Source: Ciona intestinalis
Lineage: Eukaryota > Chordata > Ascidiacea > Phlebobranchia > Cionidae
Direction: 5' to 3'
NCBI RefSeq assembly: GCF_000224145.3
Contig: NC_020166.2
Coordinates: forward strand, 498,682-558,227
DNA length: 59,546 nucleotides
Shown: in pieces, positions 12,771-24,700 of the stretch
Layout: each line of letters begins with the position of its first letter
Numbering within the stretch: the stretch's first letter is position 1
Notes under the pieces: model-generated
Told to the model about the DNA's origin: nothing
Databases searched by the model: none
The model's input: the letters and a program-made list of their open reading frames with translations, nothing else
Position numbers and translations under genes: made by a program

Positions 12771-13375
12771 TTGTATTGATAAGATTTATTTAGGAATAAT
12801 TGAAGTTTGTGCATAATATAACATCCCAATAAGTGCAATTCCTACATGTTTGTCATGCTTATGAGGGTTACAGGCTTGAAGCAATATTGATATTCAAATG
12901 TTTATGATTAGTCAGGTTACAAACAATAATTACCGATACAAAACACACGTTAATTAATACTTATTAGTGAACCGGTTAATTAATATCTATTTGTAAACCA
13001 GACAAACCATTGTTTGAGCAAAAATGATAATTCTATTAAACAGGCCAGTTACTCACATTCGGTATTGATGTCTACAATTTGTAGAAAACTTTTACTAATT
13101 ACCGATAAATTACGAACATATTTAAACTAGTGTTCTGATAAAATGAAAAACGTTTTTTTATAAAAGTGGTTTCAAACAAACCTAGAGGATACAAGTGTGC
13201 TGTGGGTTTACATAAAGCCATAATCGACATTTGATTGTTTTATAGCTAATTGGGCAAGGTACAGTAACAAATAGTCAGCAACATAAAAGGCTTATTTTGG
13301 AAAGATAATGCAATTAAGAATTCTTATATAAACATAGACACTTTGGTGAAAACTTTGGTTGTTATAATATGTTGA

Positions 13376-13381
13376 TTTATT
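13376..13381 (-). promoter_or_regulatory. AATAAA overlapping the rhodanese stop codon
   Basis: On the minus strand the end of the reading frame reads TCACAATAAATC, so the TAA stop (13379-13377) lies inside a canonical AATAAA. If it is used, the 3' UTR would be only about 10-30 bases. No other perfect AATAAA was noticed close downstream. Confidence 0.4.
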
Positions 13382-14645
13382 GTGAAGACCACAAACCATA
13401 TCCACCCTCCAAGTTACGTGCCCTGCAAGTGTAATATAGTTAAATAAATCGTTGTATGTCACAACCATTCACACTGATTATGACTCTACCAGAGTGGTAC
13501 ACTGTCAAGAAGTTTAAGCTGCAGTTTGACCGCAATATTCAATTGCTGAAATGCTTTAACTAATAACCTCTACCAGTAAAGTTCTCTCCTGACAATTTTA
13601 ACTCTTGCGCACTGCTGTAGTAAACCACACATACATACCACTAGTTGCCTTACTTTTTCATGCCATGTTTTTCAGCCACAACAACAGCCCTTGAACCCCT
13701 CCCCCCCTTCATGCAATGGAAGATGACATCAGACCCGTCACCCTGGGGTTTGTCCAACCCATATTTAGCCTTGAATTCATCATTGCTTAGACTTAGTTCT
13801 TTATCTGTGAGAGTTTAAACTTTAGATTTTCAAATCTTGTTTTACTCGTTACTGAAGCATTAGTAAAGTGGTAAGAGTGCTCACTATTTAGACCAGAGGT
13901 ACGGGTTCGAGGCTCGATGCTACCACGGTGCTAACATTGTTATTTCGACCAAGCGGTCACTAAGAGTGGCTCAAAATGTGTGGTAAATTGTTAGCATGCA
14001 CAAGACGTATGGCACAAAACACCTTTTACACCTGGAGTTATAACAACTGTTGTTGCCCTACCCTCGTAGAGTCGTAGTATAAAAAAAAGTCACAACAATC
14101 ATCCATGAAACACAAACATAGACTTGATCATCAAAGCTTCACCTAAATCAGTGATAGGAATATTGATATTCTTTTTGCTTCCAATGGATCCGGAAGCTTC
14201 AATCTCACTTGGATTCCTCACGTCAACAACCAAGGGATCACTTTTAGCAAGAAGGTCTTTTAACTCACCAACGCTGATCTTCTGGGAGTCGCTGTTTTGT
14301 TTACAAACGTTTAGCTATGCCATATGTTTTAACTGTAAATATGTAAATTTTAACAGCCGTAGTTTTGTCGCTATATCCTGTCTTTTGTTTTAACAATTCT
14401 TTAAACTTCGCAACTGTAATCAAACAGACACCTTGGACGCCAGTAATTAACAAGTGTAAGCGCGGCTGCGCGGGCATAAAAATAACATATACTGGCTTTC
14501 ATGCAACAGATCTTAATTGACGGGAATGCTATATAAACTAGTATTATTATGTTATATACATATATTAATTAGATGTTATATATATTCAATTTGACAACAA
14601 AACGACTTACTCCAACACAGGTAGGGGGGCGCCTTGGTGTGCCAT
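13377..14645 (-). CDS. Single-domain rhodanese (TSTD1-type sulfurtransferase), 126 aa
   Basis: Four exons on the minus strand: 14645-14611, 14291-14143, 13804-13654 and 13422-13377. All junctions match in phase (2, 1, 2) and the coding length is 381 bases. The protein begins MAHQGAPLPVL. A rhodanese fold follows: ISVGELKDLL, the conserved VVDVRNPSEIEASGSI strand-loop (about residues 33-48), NINIPITDL, and the active-site loop FHCMKGGRGSRA with the predicted catalytic Cys92. It ends KKARNLEGGYGLWSSQ, matching the family's ARN-GGY-W terminus. The length is typical of single-domain TSTD1/TSTD3-like proteins. These transfer sulfane sulfur, in TSTD1 from thiosulfate to glutathione or thioredoxin-type acceptors, in cytosol or mitochondria; no targeting peptide is evident here. 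The stop codon overlaps an AATAAA. A SINE sits antisense in intron 2. The family call is firm; the exact paralogue is not. Confidence 0.9.
13856..14075 (+). repeat. tRNA-derived SINE, antisense in the rhodanese intron 2
   Basis: It has a tRNA-like head with an A-box-like stretch (AAGTGGTAAGAGTGC) and a B-box-like GGGTTCGAGGCTC, then a body with 'aagcggtcactaagagtgg' and a tail related to 'ttataacaactgttgttgccc'. The head-body-tail order is the same as in the copy at 34116. Confidence 0.7.
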
Positions 14646-15763
14646 TGTAATAATTGATTAACAAACTTATGCTAATTGCAAGGCAAGTCAAGAACTCTCT
14701 GCAAAAATAAAAACAACGTAGTTATAGTTTTTGTCTACATGAACTCAATTAAACTGTTAACTACGGTGTGAACCTACAACTATGTGAAGCAACACCCTAT
14801 ACAAGGCTTATATACTCACGTTACAACATTAATGATAGCCACACTAATTAATTGCAGCCAGGTTACGATGCAAACAATAAACGCACAGTCATGATGAGTA
14901 CGGAGGGGGAATACCCAATAACACCGGAGTCACGTACGCAATATTTTTCACGGGGACGAATAAGTTGAATGATGAGTGATTTATGTACTCACGGAGCAAG
15001 AGCGGCCGTTATAACACTGGTATTCGGTTTCATACACCTCATGCCTGATTACGAGTTACCACGTATGTAACTTTATGGGTGATTGTTTTTATGTATAGTT
15101 GATAATTTAGACAACCCATTAGTGACCACTGGGTTAAACAATTGCTGTTAGACCTTCTGGAAACTTAGCTCTATTCTCTTCTGTCAAACTGACTCTCTTA
15201 AATAAGACTTAAAACCATAAACCTAACTTACTGTCACAGCCAGGTGTATGATACTTCTGATAGAGATCTTCTGAAAATTGTTTTTTTTTTCTTTGAATAA
15301 CTACCACTTTTCAAATCAAACACAACTTCAACTTGGATTGTGTTATTTAAAAGTTGTGACACATAATGGACATTGTTACATAACATGACGCAGCAATAAT
15401 ATCGACGATCTCATAAAAATACGCTCACTTGAAAAATGCAATGTTGGGAAAATCACATTCAAAATCTCATAGCTTGAAGTACAGCGCATAATGCGCATTG
15501 TGACGTCGACTTGGTGTATGGTGAAACATAGAAAATATCTTCACAGTTTAAAGCTAACGCTACACAAGCAATAATACATGGACCTAGGCTGCAAATATGC
15601 ATCAGCTGATAAAATAAGTTTAAATATGTGCCCAATGATTTTTAAATAAACAGACGTGCTCAATGATTTTTTTCAAAAATATGTGCCCATTGATTGTTGT
15701 ATCTACGCCCAGCATAGATTACAAACTTGATTGACAGTGTAGCGTTAACGTTTGTATCCACTG
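14646..15763. other. Intergenic spacer between LRIG and the rhodanese gene
   Basis: About 1.1 kb. It holds a SINE-tail fragment in reverse orientation (about 14990-15140: GTTATAACACTGG, CATACACCTCATGCC, GACCACTGGGTTAAA). The promoter of the rhodanese gene should lie in its left part, but I can identify no specific element. No exon was seen. Confidence 0.6.
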
Positions 15764-18700
15764 TTAGTCCTTGGATGTGAATTGTGAAATTGAAGACACA
15801 GGTGGCGGGTGGAGTAAAGGCTCGGCTTCGAGGATTTCCCGTTTCAACGATGACGTTTCGACCACGCGAGCCGACGACACGACCACTGGTTGCCTAGCAA
15901 CAGCAGTAAGCACAGAGCCCGGCTCAGAGTCGCTGGAAAATGGGCCTTCACGGTCCGTGTCCATTTGTGGCCGTCTGCGTAACGGTCGGCGCTTGGCTGG
16001 GTTCTGCGGTCTATTGTTCAAACACCTCGCACTGCCCTGGCATGAGGGACTGGATAAGCATTGCGAGCTATAATGTTGTGGTTGTGTATGTTCCACACGT
16101 ATGTTGTGTACATGGGAAGCCGACACTGCACGCACAGGGTGTTGTTGTAATGTCCGGTGTTTGTCGCATCTATGTTTCGTGACGTGGCGGGGAATACCCG
16201 GGTCGACGTAGCTTCGCGATAATGAAGGGAAATTGTGACGTTGGTGTGAGGTGGGAAGTATGTCTGTGACGTAATAAAGATGATGATGACGTATAATGCT
16301 TAATTGTCTAATATGTGGTTTATATACAGGGAGCATGAAAGGGATCTTCTAAAAATTTTTGCAAGTGCGTTTTTTTACGTTTTAACTGTTCATTATGTGT
16401 AAATGGGCACTCAACGACATATGACCTAAACAGGGTGCCAAAACAGGGTGCATTAAGATTTACAAAATTGCCAGAAGATCCTTTTCAGAACAACAATATT
16501 TTTAGCAGCAACATATATATGCATATATATATGTGTGACATAATAAACAAGTTTATCTACGTAATAATCACCTGTTCTGGAATGCATATGATGGTTGACA
16601 GGAAGTGACATCATAGTTTTATCCAATGAACCATGCGATGACGAATCAACCGGTTGGAAGTCGGTGCTCTCTGTGATGTCATAATGGTGTTAATGTTACA
16701 TCATAGTGAATTCAAACCCAGGGTTGAATAAATGTAACTTATTTCTTCTTGTAACTTATTCAGTATGGTTGGGTATTGAGTATATATGGTTGGGTGTTGA
16801 GTATATATAGTTGGGTATTGAGTATATATGGTTGGGCGTTGAGTATATATGGTTGGGTATTGAGTATATATGGTTGGGTGTTGAGTATATATGGTTGGGT
16901 GTTGAGTATATATGGTTGGGTGTTGAGTATATATGGTTGGGTGTTGAGTATATATGGTTGGGTGTTAAAGTTATACCATAGGCGTTATGTTTTATACACC
17001 TCATGCCCGCTTACAAGTTACCACGTATGTAACTTTGCGGGTAATTATTTTTCTGTTTTTTCCCCATAACACATATATACCCACAATAATAGCAAACTTC
17101 ATCCTCGAACCCACATGTATTCTAACCACTGCGCCACGAGACCGGATAGTGACCACTGGGTTGGAGCAATATACATTAACTATATTTAATACACAAACCT
17201 GTATTAGTACTTGGAGCCCCTTCATGATTCCTCTTTGTATAACACAGCACTATCAACCATACAAGTGATGTGGCCAACACACATATGAACACGGCCAATA
17301 TAACGATACCGTTACCACCAAAGAACTCGTCCCATAAACCAAGACGTTTGGTGTCTTCTTTAAGATCTGTGTGTAGAATATTATATGTGGAGGTTAGTGT
17401 ATACTGCATAGGATAACAGATGTTGATATGTAGGTATATTGACCTATTACCCCAACACCCAGAGTGCTACCATCTATACCCCACTGAGGCAGTTTATAGA
17501 CACTAAAAATAGATTCTATTCTATAAGGGTGAGGTCTTCAGTAAAACATGATGAAGCTTGGGGTGCTAGCAAACCTGCCAAAAACAGTCTAGACACTTAA
17601 CTATGGTAACCCCTATGTCTATGTAAAGGGCCAACTCTGGCTTAAATCAAAGGTCCCATGGCTTCTTTCCCTGCATGACCTCACCCATATAGAATAAAAC
17701 CCCCACAAACCCCACACACAACTCACGTTCCACAAGCACGACTCTACTTGATGACCTTCTTGTACCCAACAAGTTAGTAACAGAGCAAGCATATTCTCCC
17801 TGGTCTAATGATGAGAAGTTGACAATAACAAGCAGTTGGTCACCAGCTGCAAAGAAATGGCGCGTGGTCCCATTCAATACACCTCCATTTAACAACCATG
17901 TAACTTGGGGTGCCGGGTTAGCACTGGACATGCATTTCAACACAGCATTTCCACCTTTCACTGCTTCTATCTTGTCAGGCATCTTTTCCACTATAGGTGG
18001 ATCTGCAATGTGAATAATGGTAAGTTCATGTCATTGCCCATTTGCTGCAATAGTTTATGTTTAGGCATATATCATAGTCTAAAGCTTAGTGGCCTAAACC
18101 CCAGGTTCCATGGGATGCCTTGCCACAGAACATCACTTATGAAGAACATACAGTGTCCTGGGACCAATGCTTTAGTAAAATGTTGGGAATACATCATAAT
18201 ATACATTTAGTAAGTGTATCTTAATAATCAATATCTCACAAAACACAAAAATTTTAACATATAGTTGTTTGGAATACACATACATATATATTATATATGT
18301 ACAACATAACACAGATACTTACACAGCACAGTTAGTGTAGCCGACACACTTTGTACACCAGCCACACTCTTAGCCGTACATGTATAAACCCCTGCGTCCT
18401 TAGGTTGTACTTCACTTATATGTAGCGGGGCGTCTTCAGTTAATTCCAACTTCTTCTTACGCTTGCGAGGTATGACATCGCTACTGATGACATCACTCAA
18501 CCTGATGACATCATCATCCATGACATCACCATCGTCCACAGTTAGAGCAATACCAGGTTCGCTTACATCTTTACTTTGCGTCCGTACCAATCTACGCTCG
18601 TGCGCTGCAGGGAAGGAACTACCTCCATCCTGGGGGAAAAAGATTATTCATTTCCCATCACTTTATCACATAGTTTTGCATGTAATTCAAAAGATTTTCA

Positions 18701-21700
18701 CATGATTTAAAGTCGGTCCTAAGGTTCATCCTGGGGACCAAACATTAATTTTCAACTGTTTATCACATAGTTTTTTTATATGATTCTGTCTTGAGGTTCA
18801 TGGTGTATGAACTGTTTACATTACTATGCTGCATGGGGAAGGTATTACAGTAAGCTATTCAATGGGACCAGAATTAAGTTGCCTATTACCTCAGCAGAGG
18901 GTTCTACCATTTATTGTCCAATGCAGAAGTTAATAGACAGCCGAGTTGCCTATTTCCCAAATATATATTCCATATACAAACAAGTATATATATGTGAATA
19001 CAAGTTGTTCCAACTACTATAACATGACTCCAACACATTGTTCTTGCTTATAAGGTACCAAGAAAAACCCCTTATATTCACTCACCTTCTGCCACGAGAT
19101 ATCAGGTATAGGATGTCCCGATGCCTGGCATTGAAAGATAACTTCCGAACCAGATTTAACCGTTCTATCTTCAGGTTGTTTAGTAATTGTTGGGTAAACG
19201 TATACACTAAGATGAGCAGCAGGGGTGGACTTGGCGTGCCCGAACTCATTGCTTATAACGCAGCTGGTGGAATAATAAACATTATGATGGATGTAGGTGT
19301 AGTAATTCACATATATGCAGCTATTTTTATTAAAAATATCAATCACACTACACACACACACATATAAGATAACAAGCAATGGTAGCAGGAACAAGCCTTG
19401 AACCCATAACCTCTGAGCTAGAGGCAGACACACTAACCACAAGGTGTTGTGCTCGCCAACCCATGTGGGCCACGCATTGGACAATGGGATCGTAAAGACG
19501 TAGAAATGGGAGAAAAAAACACAATTGTTTTTACAACACATACACATATATAATAGTGATTTAACTTAGCCTATGACATCATAATCACCTGTAATCATCA
19601 TCACTATCATATGTGACATCATAAAGGATAAGAAAGCTTGTGAAAAATATGTGGCCGCCTTCAATACGTTGAGGTTTTCTGATTCGAATCTTTTGGGATT
19701 CCTGGATAACCTGTGTGTGTGACGGTATATGTTGGTATTTAATGTTTGGTATCATTGGACTATACATGTTTTTCATAAATGGCTGAGTAGGCTGACAATT
19801 CGAACAACTTATAAGTGACCACTGGATTAGAGAACTGCCATTGTTAAGTGTCTTGCCACACATACACGCACAGTAGGAACAGACTGACTTATCAAGCCTT
19901 GTACCCAGAATCCTCTGGTTACAGGGCAAGCAGCTAACCAGTGCTAAGGATTTATACCACAGTTGGTTTCCATATACATAAATATATATATATAAATACA
20001 ACAGACTTGTTCAACTTACAGTTTTAGACCTCCCCCTTCTCCACACAACAGACATCAAAGCACTTGATTTAACGTTCGATACATTCTTGGTGAGTGTGGC
20101 ACTTGCACTGCATTCCAATGTCACATTCTCCCCTTTGTAAGCTGTTAGTTTACTGGGCTGCTGGAGGAGTGTTGGTATGGGGTGTTCCCCTGTTATGAGA
20201 ATGGTATTTATCTTAGAACACATTGAGATATATTTGTAAATATAAATATTAATATAAAAATATAATCAACGGTCGCATTTGTTGGGGGCAACAAGCAGAC
20301 CTATGTTCATGACCTCGGTTGTTTTAGAGGCCGATTGGTGCAAAGTGGTGAATAAAATAACAGATGTAAAAATGTAGGTTAATTTATTAAAGAAGCAGGG
20401 GCAAGAACCATGAAAGGTTAAGAAACACCACATAAACCATTAAACAAACATGATATAAACACTTACCGCATTCAAATTCATTGGACCCGATATTGACGAC
20501 CCTTCTTCCTTTTAACTTTGGTGGGTGGAAACATCTACAGTTGCCCTCAGACCTCGTGTTTATATTCGAATCTCTTAACCATTGGGAGAACCAAGCAAGT
20601 TGACAATCGCATAAGAAGGCAGCACTGTGTGTTGAGGAGGGGGAGTAATATGGGTGTGATTGTATAATCATTCAGAGGGTTAAGTAAATAAAACTAAATA
20701 ATTTTAATACAAAATAAATAAATCCAGCTGTGAAACATACTAGTAATTGGTAACAAAGTAGGTGCCTGTTCAATTCAATGCTACATTTTAGATTTTACAG
20801 GACCTACCAGAGTTGGGAATTGAACCTTGTACCCTTTGGTTACAATCCAAATAATAATAAGTCCCCATATAATTTTTGTTGTAATTTTTACATTTAGTGG
20901 AAGTGCCACAGGCCCACGTATACCACACATGCATGTACAGAGCAGCAGCAACCCACTATACACAGTGGAATATATACGCAGTAACATCAACCCTGGTATA
21001 TACTGTCCCACCAACCTACCTGTTGATTCTTAGCCTTTTCAGGTTTTTCATGGTTTGGAAAGTTTTATTTTGCACCGAAGTAATATTATTGTTCCTCAAG
21101 TCAAGGTAAACAAGTTTATCGGCGCCGACAAAAGTATCGGGGGACAAGGACCGGATCCGGTTGTTGTTCATCAACAAAGTTTCAATCGAATCCAAACCAC
21201 GAAATATTCCACCCAAGTCTTCAACACTGCTCGATATCAGGTTGCGGGACAACACACTGTGGGAGGGGGGTTGTAATGTGTGTTGTTATATATGGTAGTA
21301 TAACGAAGACAACTTATTTAGTAAAACACGGACAACTGTTTATGCTAAAAGGGGGAGATTGTGATTTATGGTTTCCTTTATGTTAATATAAAACAGGCCA
21401 TATGCAGAAGTGGGTGTTACAAGTACCAAGCTGGTCTTTATGTAACACTCACTCTTGTCTCACCTAACACTGAGGATGGTGCAGTTTCAGTTAATTAACT
21501 TTAACCATCCTTAGTGTTAGATGAGACAAGAGTGAATGTTACAAGTACCAAGCTGGTCTTTATGTAACACTCACTCTTGTCTCACCTAACACTGAGGATG
21601 GTTAAAGTTGATTGACTGAAACTGCACCATCCTTAGTGTTAGATGAGAGTGGGTGTTATATAAAGACCAGCTTGTGTCTCATCTAACACTGAGGATGGTG

Positions 21701-24700
21701 CAGCAACCCACACACAAACAACAGCACAAGCTTGTTTACAACTTACAGTTTCTTGAGTTTCCTTAACCCATAGAAAGCCTCCTTCTCCATCGCAACTATT
21801 GCGTTCCTACTCAAATCCAAGGTTTGCATGACGGTAAGCGACTCAAACTGTTTGCTGATTATTGTTGTCAGGTCGTTGTGGCTCAAATTCCTTATGTAAA
21901 GGTAAAGTAATTAATATGTGGGTTATATGGTTGGGTATATGCAGTAACATAGCCCATGGACATACATGAGGTTATAGGTGTGATGAGTTGACATTACTAA
22001 CTATATACAAATATTTCTCCAACCCAGTGGTCACTAATGGGTTGTCCAAATTATCAACCATACAAAAAAACAACCACCCATAAAGTTACATATGTTGTAA
22101 CTTGTAAGAAACAGATCACCTGTGTTATAATGTCATTTTTTTACCAAGCGAGAATAAAAACAAGTTTTATAATATAAAGTACCCAGTTTGAAACTAACTA
22201 CTATAATTCAAAAACTTACAAATGTCGAATTTCTTTGCATAGTTTCCAAGCTCCAGAACTAATTGAATTGACTTTGTTACGAGACAATGACCTGTAATAT
22301 ATTGTTATTATGATGTTATACTATCAACTGTTATACTTCATTATTAATGTTATTCTAATCATACAGATGTTTAAATCTGGTAAGTTTTTTAGGAACATTT
22401 AAAAATAGTTTAGAAAAACCATTAGTGATGTCATAAAGCAGATGATTGTGACATTAAATGAGGCGTTTGAACACGTCACACATCTAATGTTAACGAGGTT
22501 TATGTTAATCAACATGTGGTTGGGGAGTGTGTGAAAGTGAGCGGAACAGCCAAGTGTTCGACATTCCCACGTTCACTTCACCCTCCCAACCGCATTTACT
22601 TAATTTCACCAACCACGGTATTAACACACGTGTGAAGGTAACTTATACACCAACCCGAACTCACAACGCTATTTAATAATTGAACATCTGTTACTTAATC
22701 GCTGTGACGTAATGCGATCGTGCATGCTTACGTCATAACAACGGGAATAAATACGTCACATATTATGTCATAACTACATAATTTGTCCCCTTTTTCGGAA
22801 CAATAATTTAATACGGAATTTAAACGTAAACACACGACGATCGTCAAAACACGTTGCTTATACTATGCGAATTATAATACACATATATATTATACTGTAT
22901 AGTTGTATAATTTTACACGAATTAACCATAAAGTTAACTAAGCATATAATAATATAAAGGTGGGCGGTGGCTAATATTAATAGGGCAATAGACGAGATAT
23001 TTTAGGCCGTAACGAACTTCGTTTTGCCGTTTTGCCGTTTCTTAGCTTATTGCTTTTCGATGTTTGTTATCGTATTCGAAGAGGTAAATAAAGCTACGTG
23101 TTACCGTTGGCGCATATTTAGCATACGGTAGCTGAGGCAGGGGGAGACTCGTTGATTCCTTTTGATCATGAATAGCTGAACACAACAGTAACACCCGCTA
23201 TTCACACCGGAGTGGGAAAACAAACTCTTTTATTCTCTTTCTTTCTCCTAAAGGAGCGCGCGAGGAGCATGGTCCAGGTGGCCAAACAAGACTATTGTTT
23301 GGTGTCCCATACACTAACGTATACACCACGCCTCAATCTTATCAATAGCGTTTCAGTAAGTCAAAATAATCTTTATAATTTTGAAGCATTTTTAATTTGA
23401 TTTATTTTATACGAATTATATTACATGATTTTAAGATTAAACTAAATTTAATTTCAAATTTGTTGCGAATGCGTTTCAGTTTTAGTTTAATCAAGCTTAA
23501 AATAATATTAATAATTTTATCCATTTTATTTAATTGTTGATTTTAATTAATTTGTTTAACAATAATTACCATTATATTCAATTAATGAACCCATAGACAA
23601 CGCCTTTTCTTGTTTATACCAATTAACTAAGGTGTTTTACTTAATTCTAACTACATTATAACCACTTTTATCATTATGTTTTATTAACTTTAACCGTTTT
23701 CGTTATCGTTACTAAACCGCTCGTAATATTCGGGGCCGGGCGTAACGAAATTTAATTAAAACTTGACTTAAACAAATGCCAATAAATCAACTTCACAGTG
23801 ATGCCCAAACCAAAACACCCCAGGGTATTACAACGGTGGGTGCACAGTAAACGGCAACACTGGCTAGCATACGACGTAACACCTGTTGGGGGTAAATTTA
23901 ATTAACCCCCCCTTATAAAAACAAGCTCGCACCACGCAAAAGCAAACCCCAGGATATCAGTCGCCACCGAGCAATTAAACGCAGGATATAAGAATAAATA
24001 TGGTGGTGGGGTAATATAGTCTCTTCATGGTTCGTAGTTTCCCCTATATAACGGTGGATTCAACCCAATGAAACGGGCGCTGTTATCAAGTGACGCGTGT
24101 CACCGTATCTTGCTTATACATTGACTTGATTTGTTTTTAATTTAAAGACCGTGAAACGAAGCTGCCACAAACTTACAATTTCAAATGCCTGGTTATATAA
24201 CAACAACGTACGCTCCTAACCACTGGAAATAAATGCGCAATATTATATATAATTACTCTAATGATGTTTCGTCGCAGGGTAGACGAAATATATGAACTAT
24301 TTCAAGTATTACGTTATGCCTGGTAGCAACCGCAGGAGAATTCGCAATACGGCGCATTTAATACATTATGCGCAGTTAGAGCAATATATATCAACCCGTT
24401 ACACTTTCACATTGAAATTACACGTTACACTTGCAACGCATAATCATCCGATTTTCACACGATGTGTCACAATGTGAATTATGACATCACAATACTCACA
24501 GTTTTTCAAGTGATTTGAGATCATACAGCCAACCCATATCAACGGATCGTATTCTGTTGTCGTCCATACGCCTGTTATAATGTAATGGTTAAAAGTGGGA
24601 AAAAAAAAACAACAAAGAAATATCTACGCTGACCTGCGCTGAACAACACTGGGCGTAGATATTTCTTTGTTTGTTCTTTTAAGCGGCGTTTACACTACAG

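Larger units (their letters stand above)
10368..13376. other. Intergenic DNA with MITE copy and inverted/tandem repeats
   Basis: This separates the rhodanese gene's 3' end from the membrane-protein gene. I see no exon. It contains an AT-rich stretch (10.4-10.9 kb), a MITE-like copy near 11375-11495, and a repeat family present once inverted (11866-11985) and about 2.3 times in tandem (12491-12770). Confidence 0.6.

Noticed and set aside
13680..13725. Suspected frameshift in the G-run of the rhodanese active-site exon
   Set aside because: On recount the run is seven G, which keeps the frame and gives the expected active-site loop; the apparent shift came from miscounting.
16756..17069. Periodic frames SIYGWVL (plus) and TPNHIYS (minus)
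   Set aside because: They are translations of the 21-base minisatellite inside an LRIG intron; the flanking exons already join in phase without them.
17176..17225. Use of the acceptor at about 17398 (cctatgcag) for the LRIG membrane exon
   Set aside because: It would enter in phase 0, whereas the preceding exon ends in phase 1; the acceptor at 17367 (ctacacacag) fits.
19385..19940. Possible genuine tRNA genes on the minus strand near 19.4 and 19.9 kb
   Set aside because: They have tRNA-like A/B-box fragments (for example TATGGGTTCAAGGCTTG) but no cloverleaf can be formed; they are SINE heads in LRIG introns.
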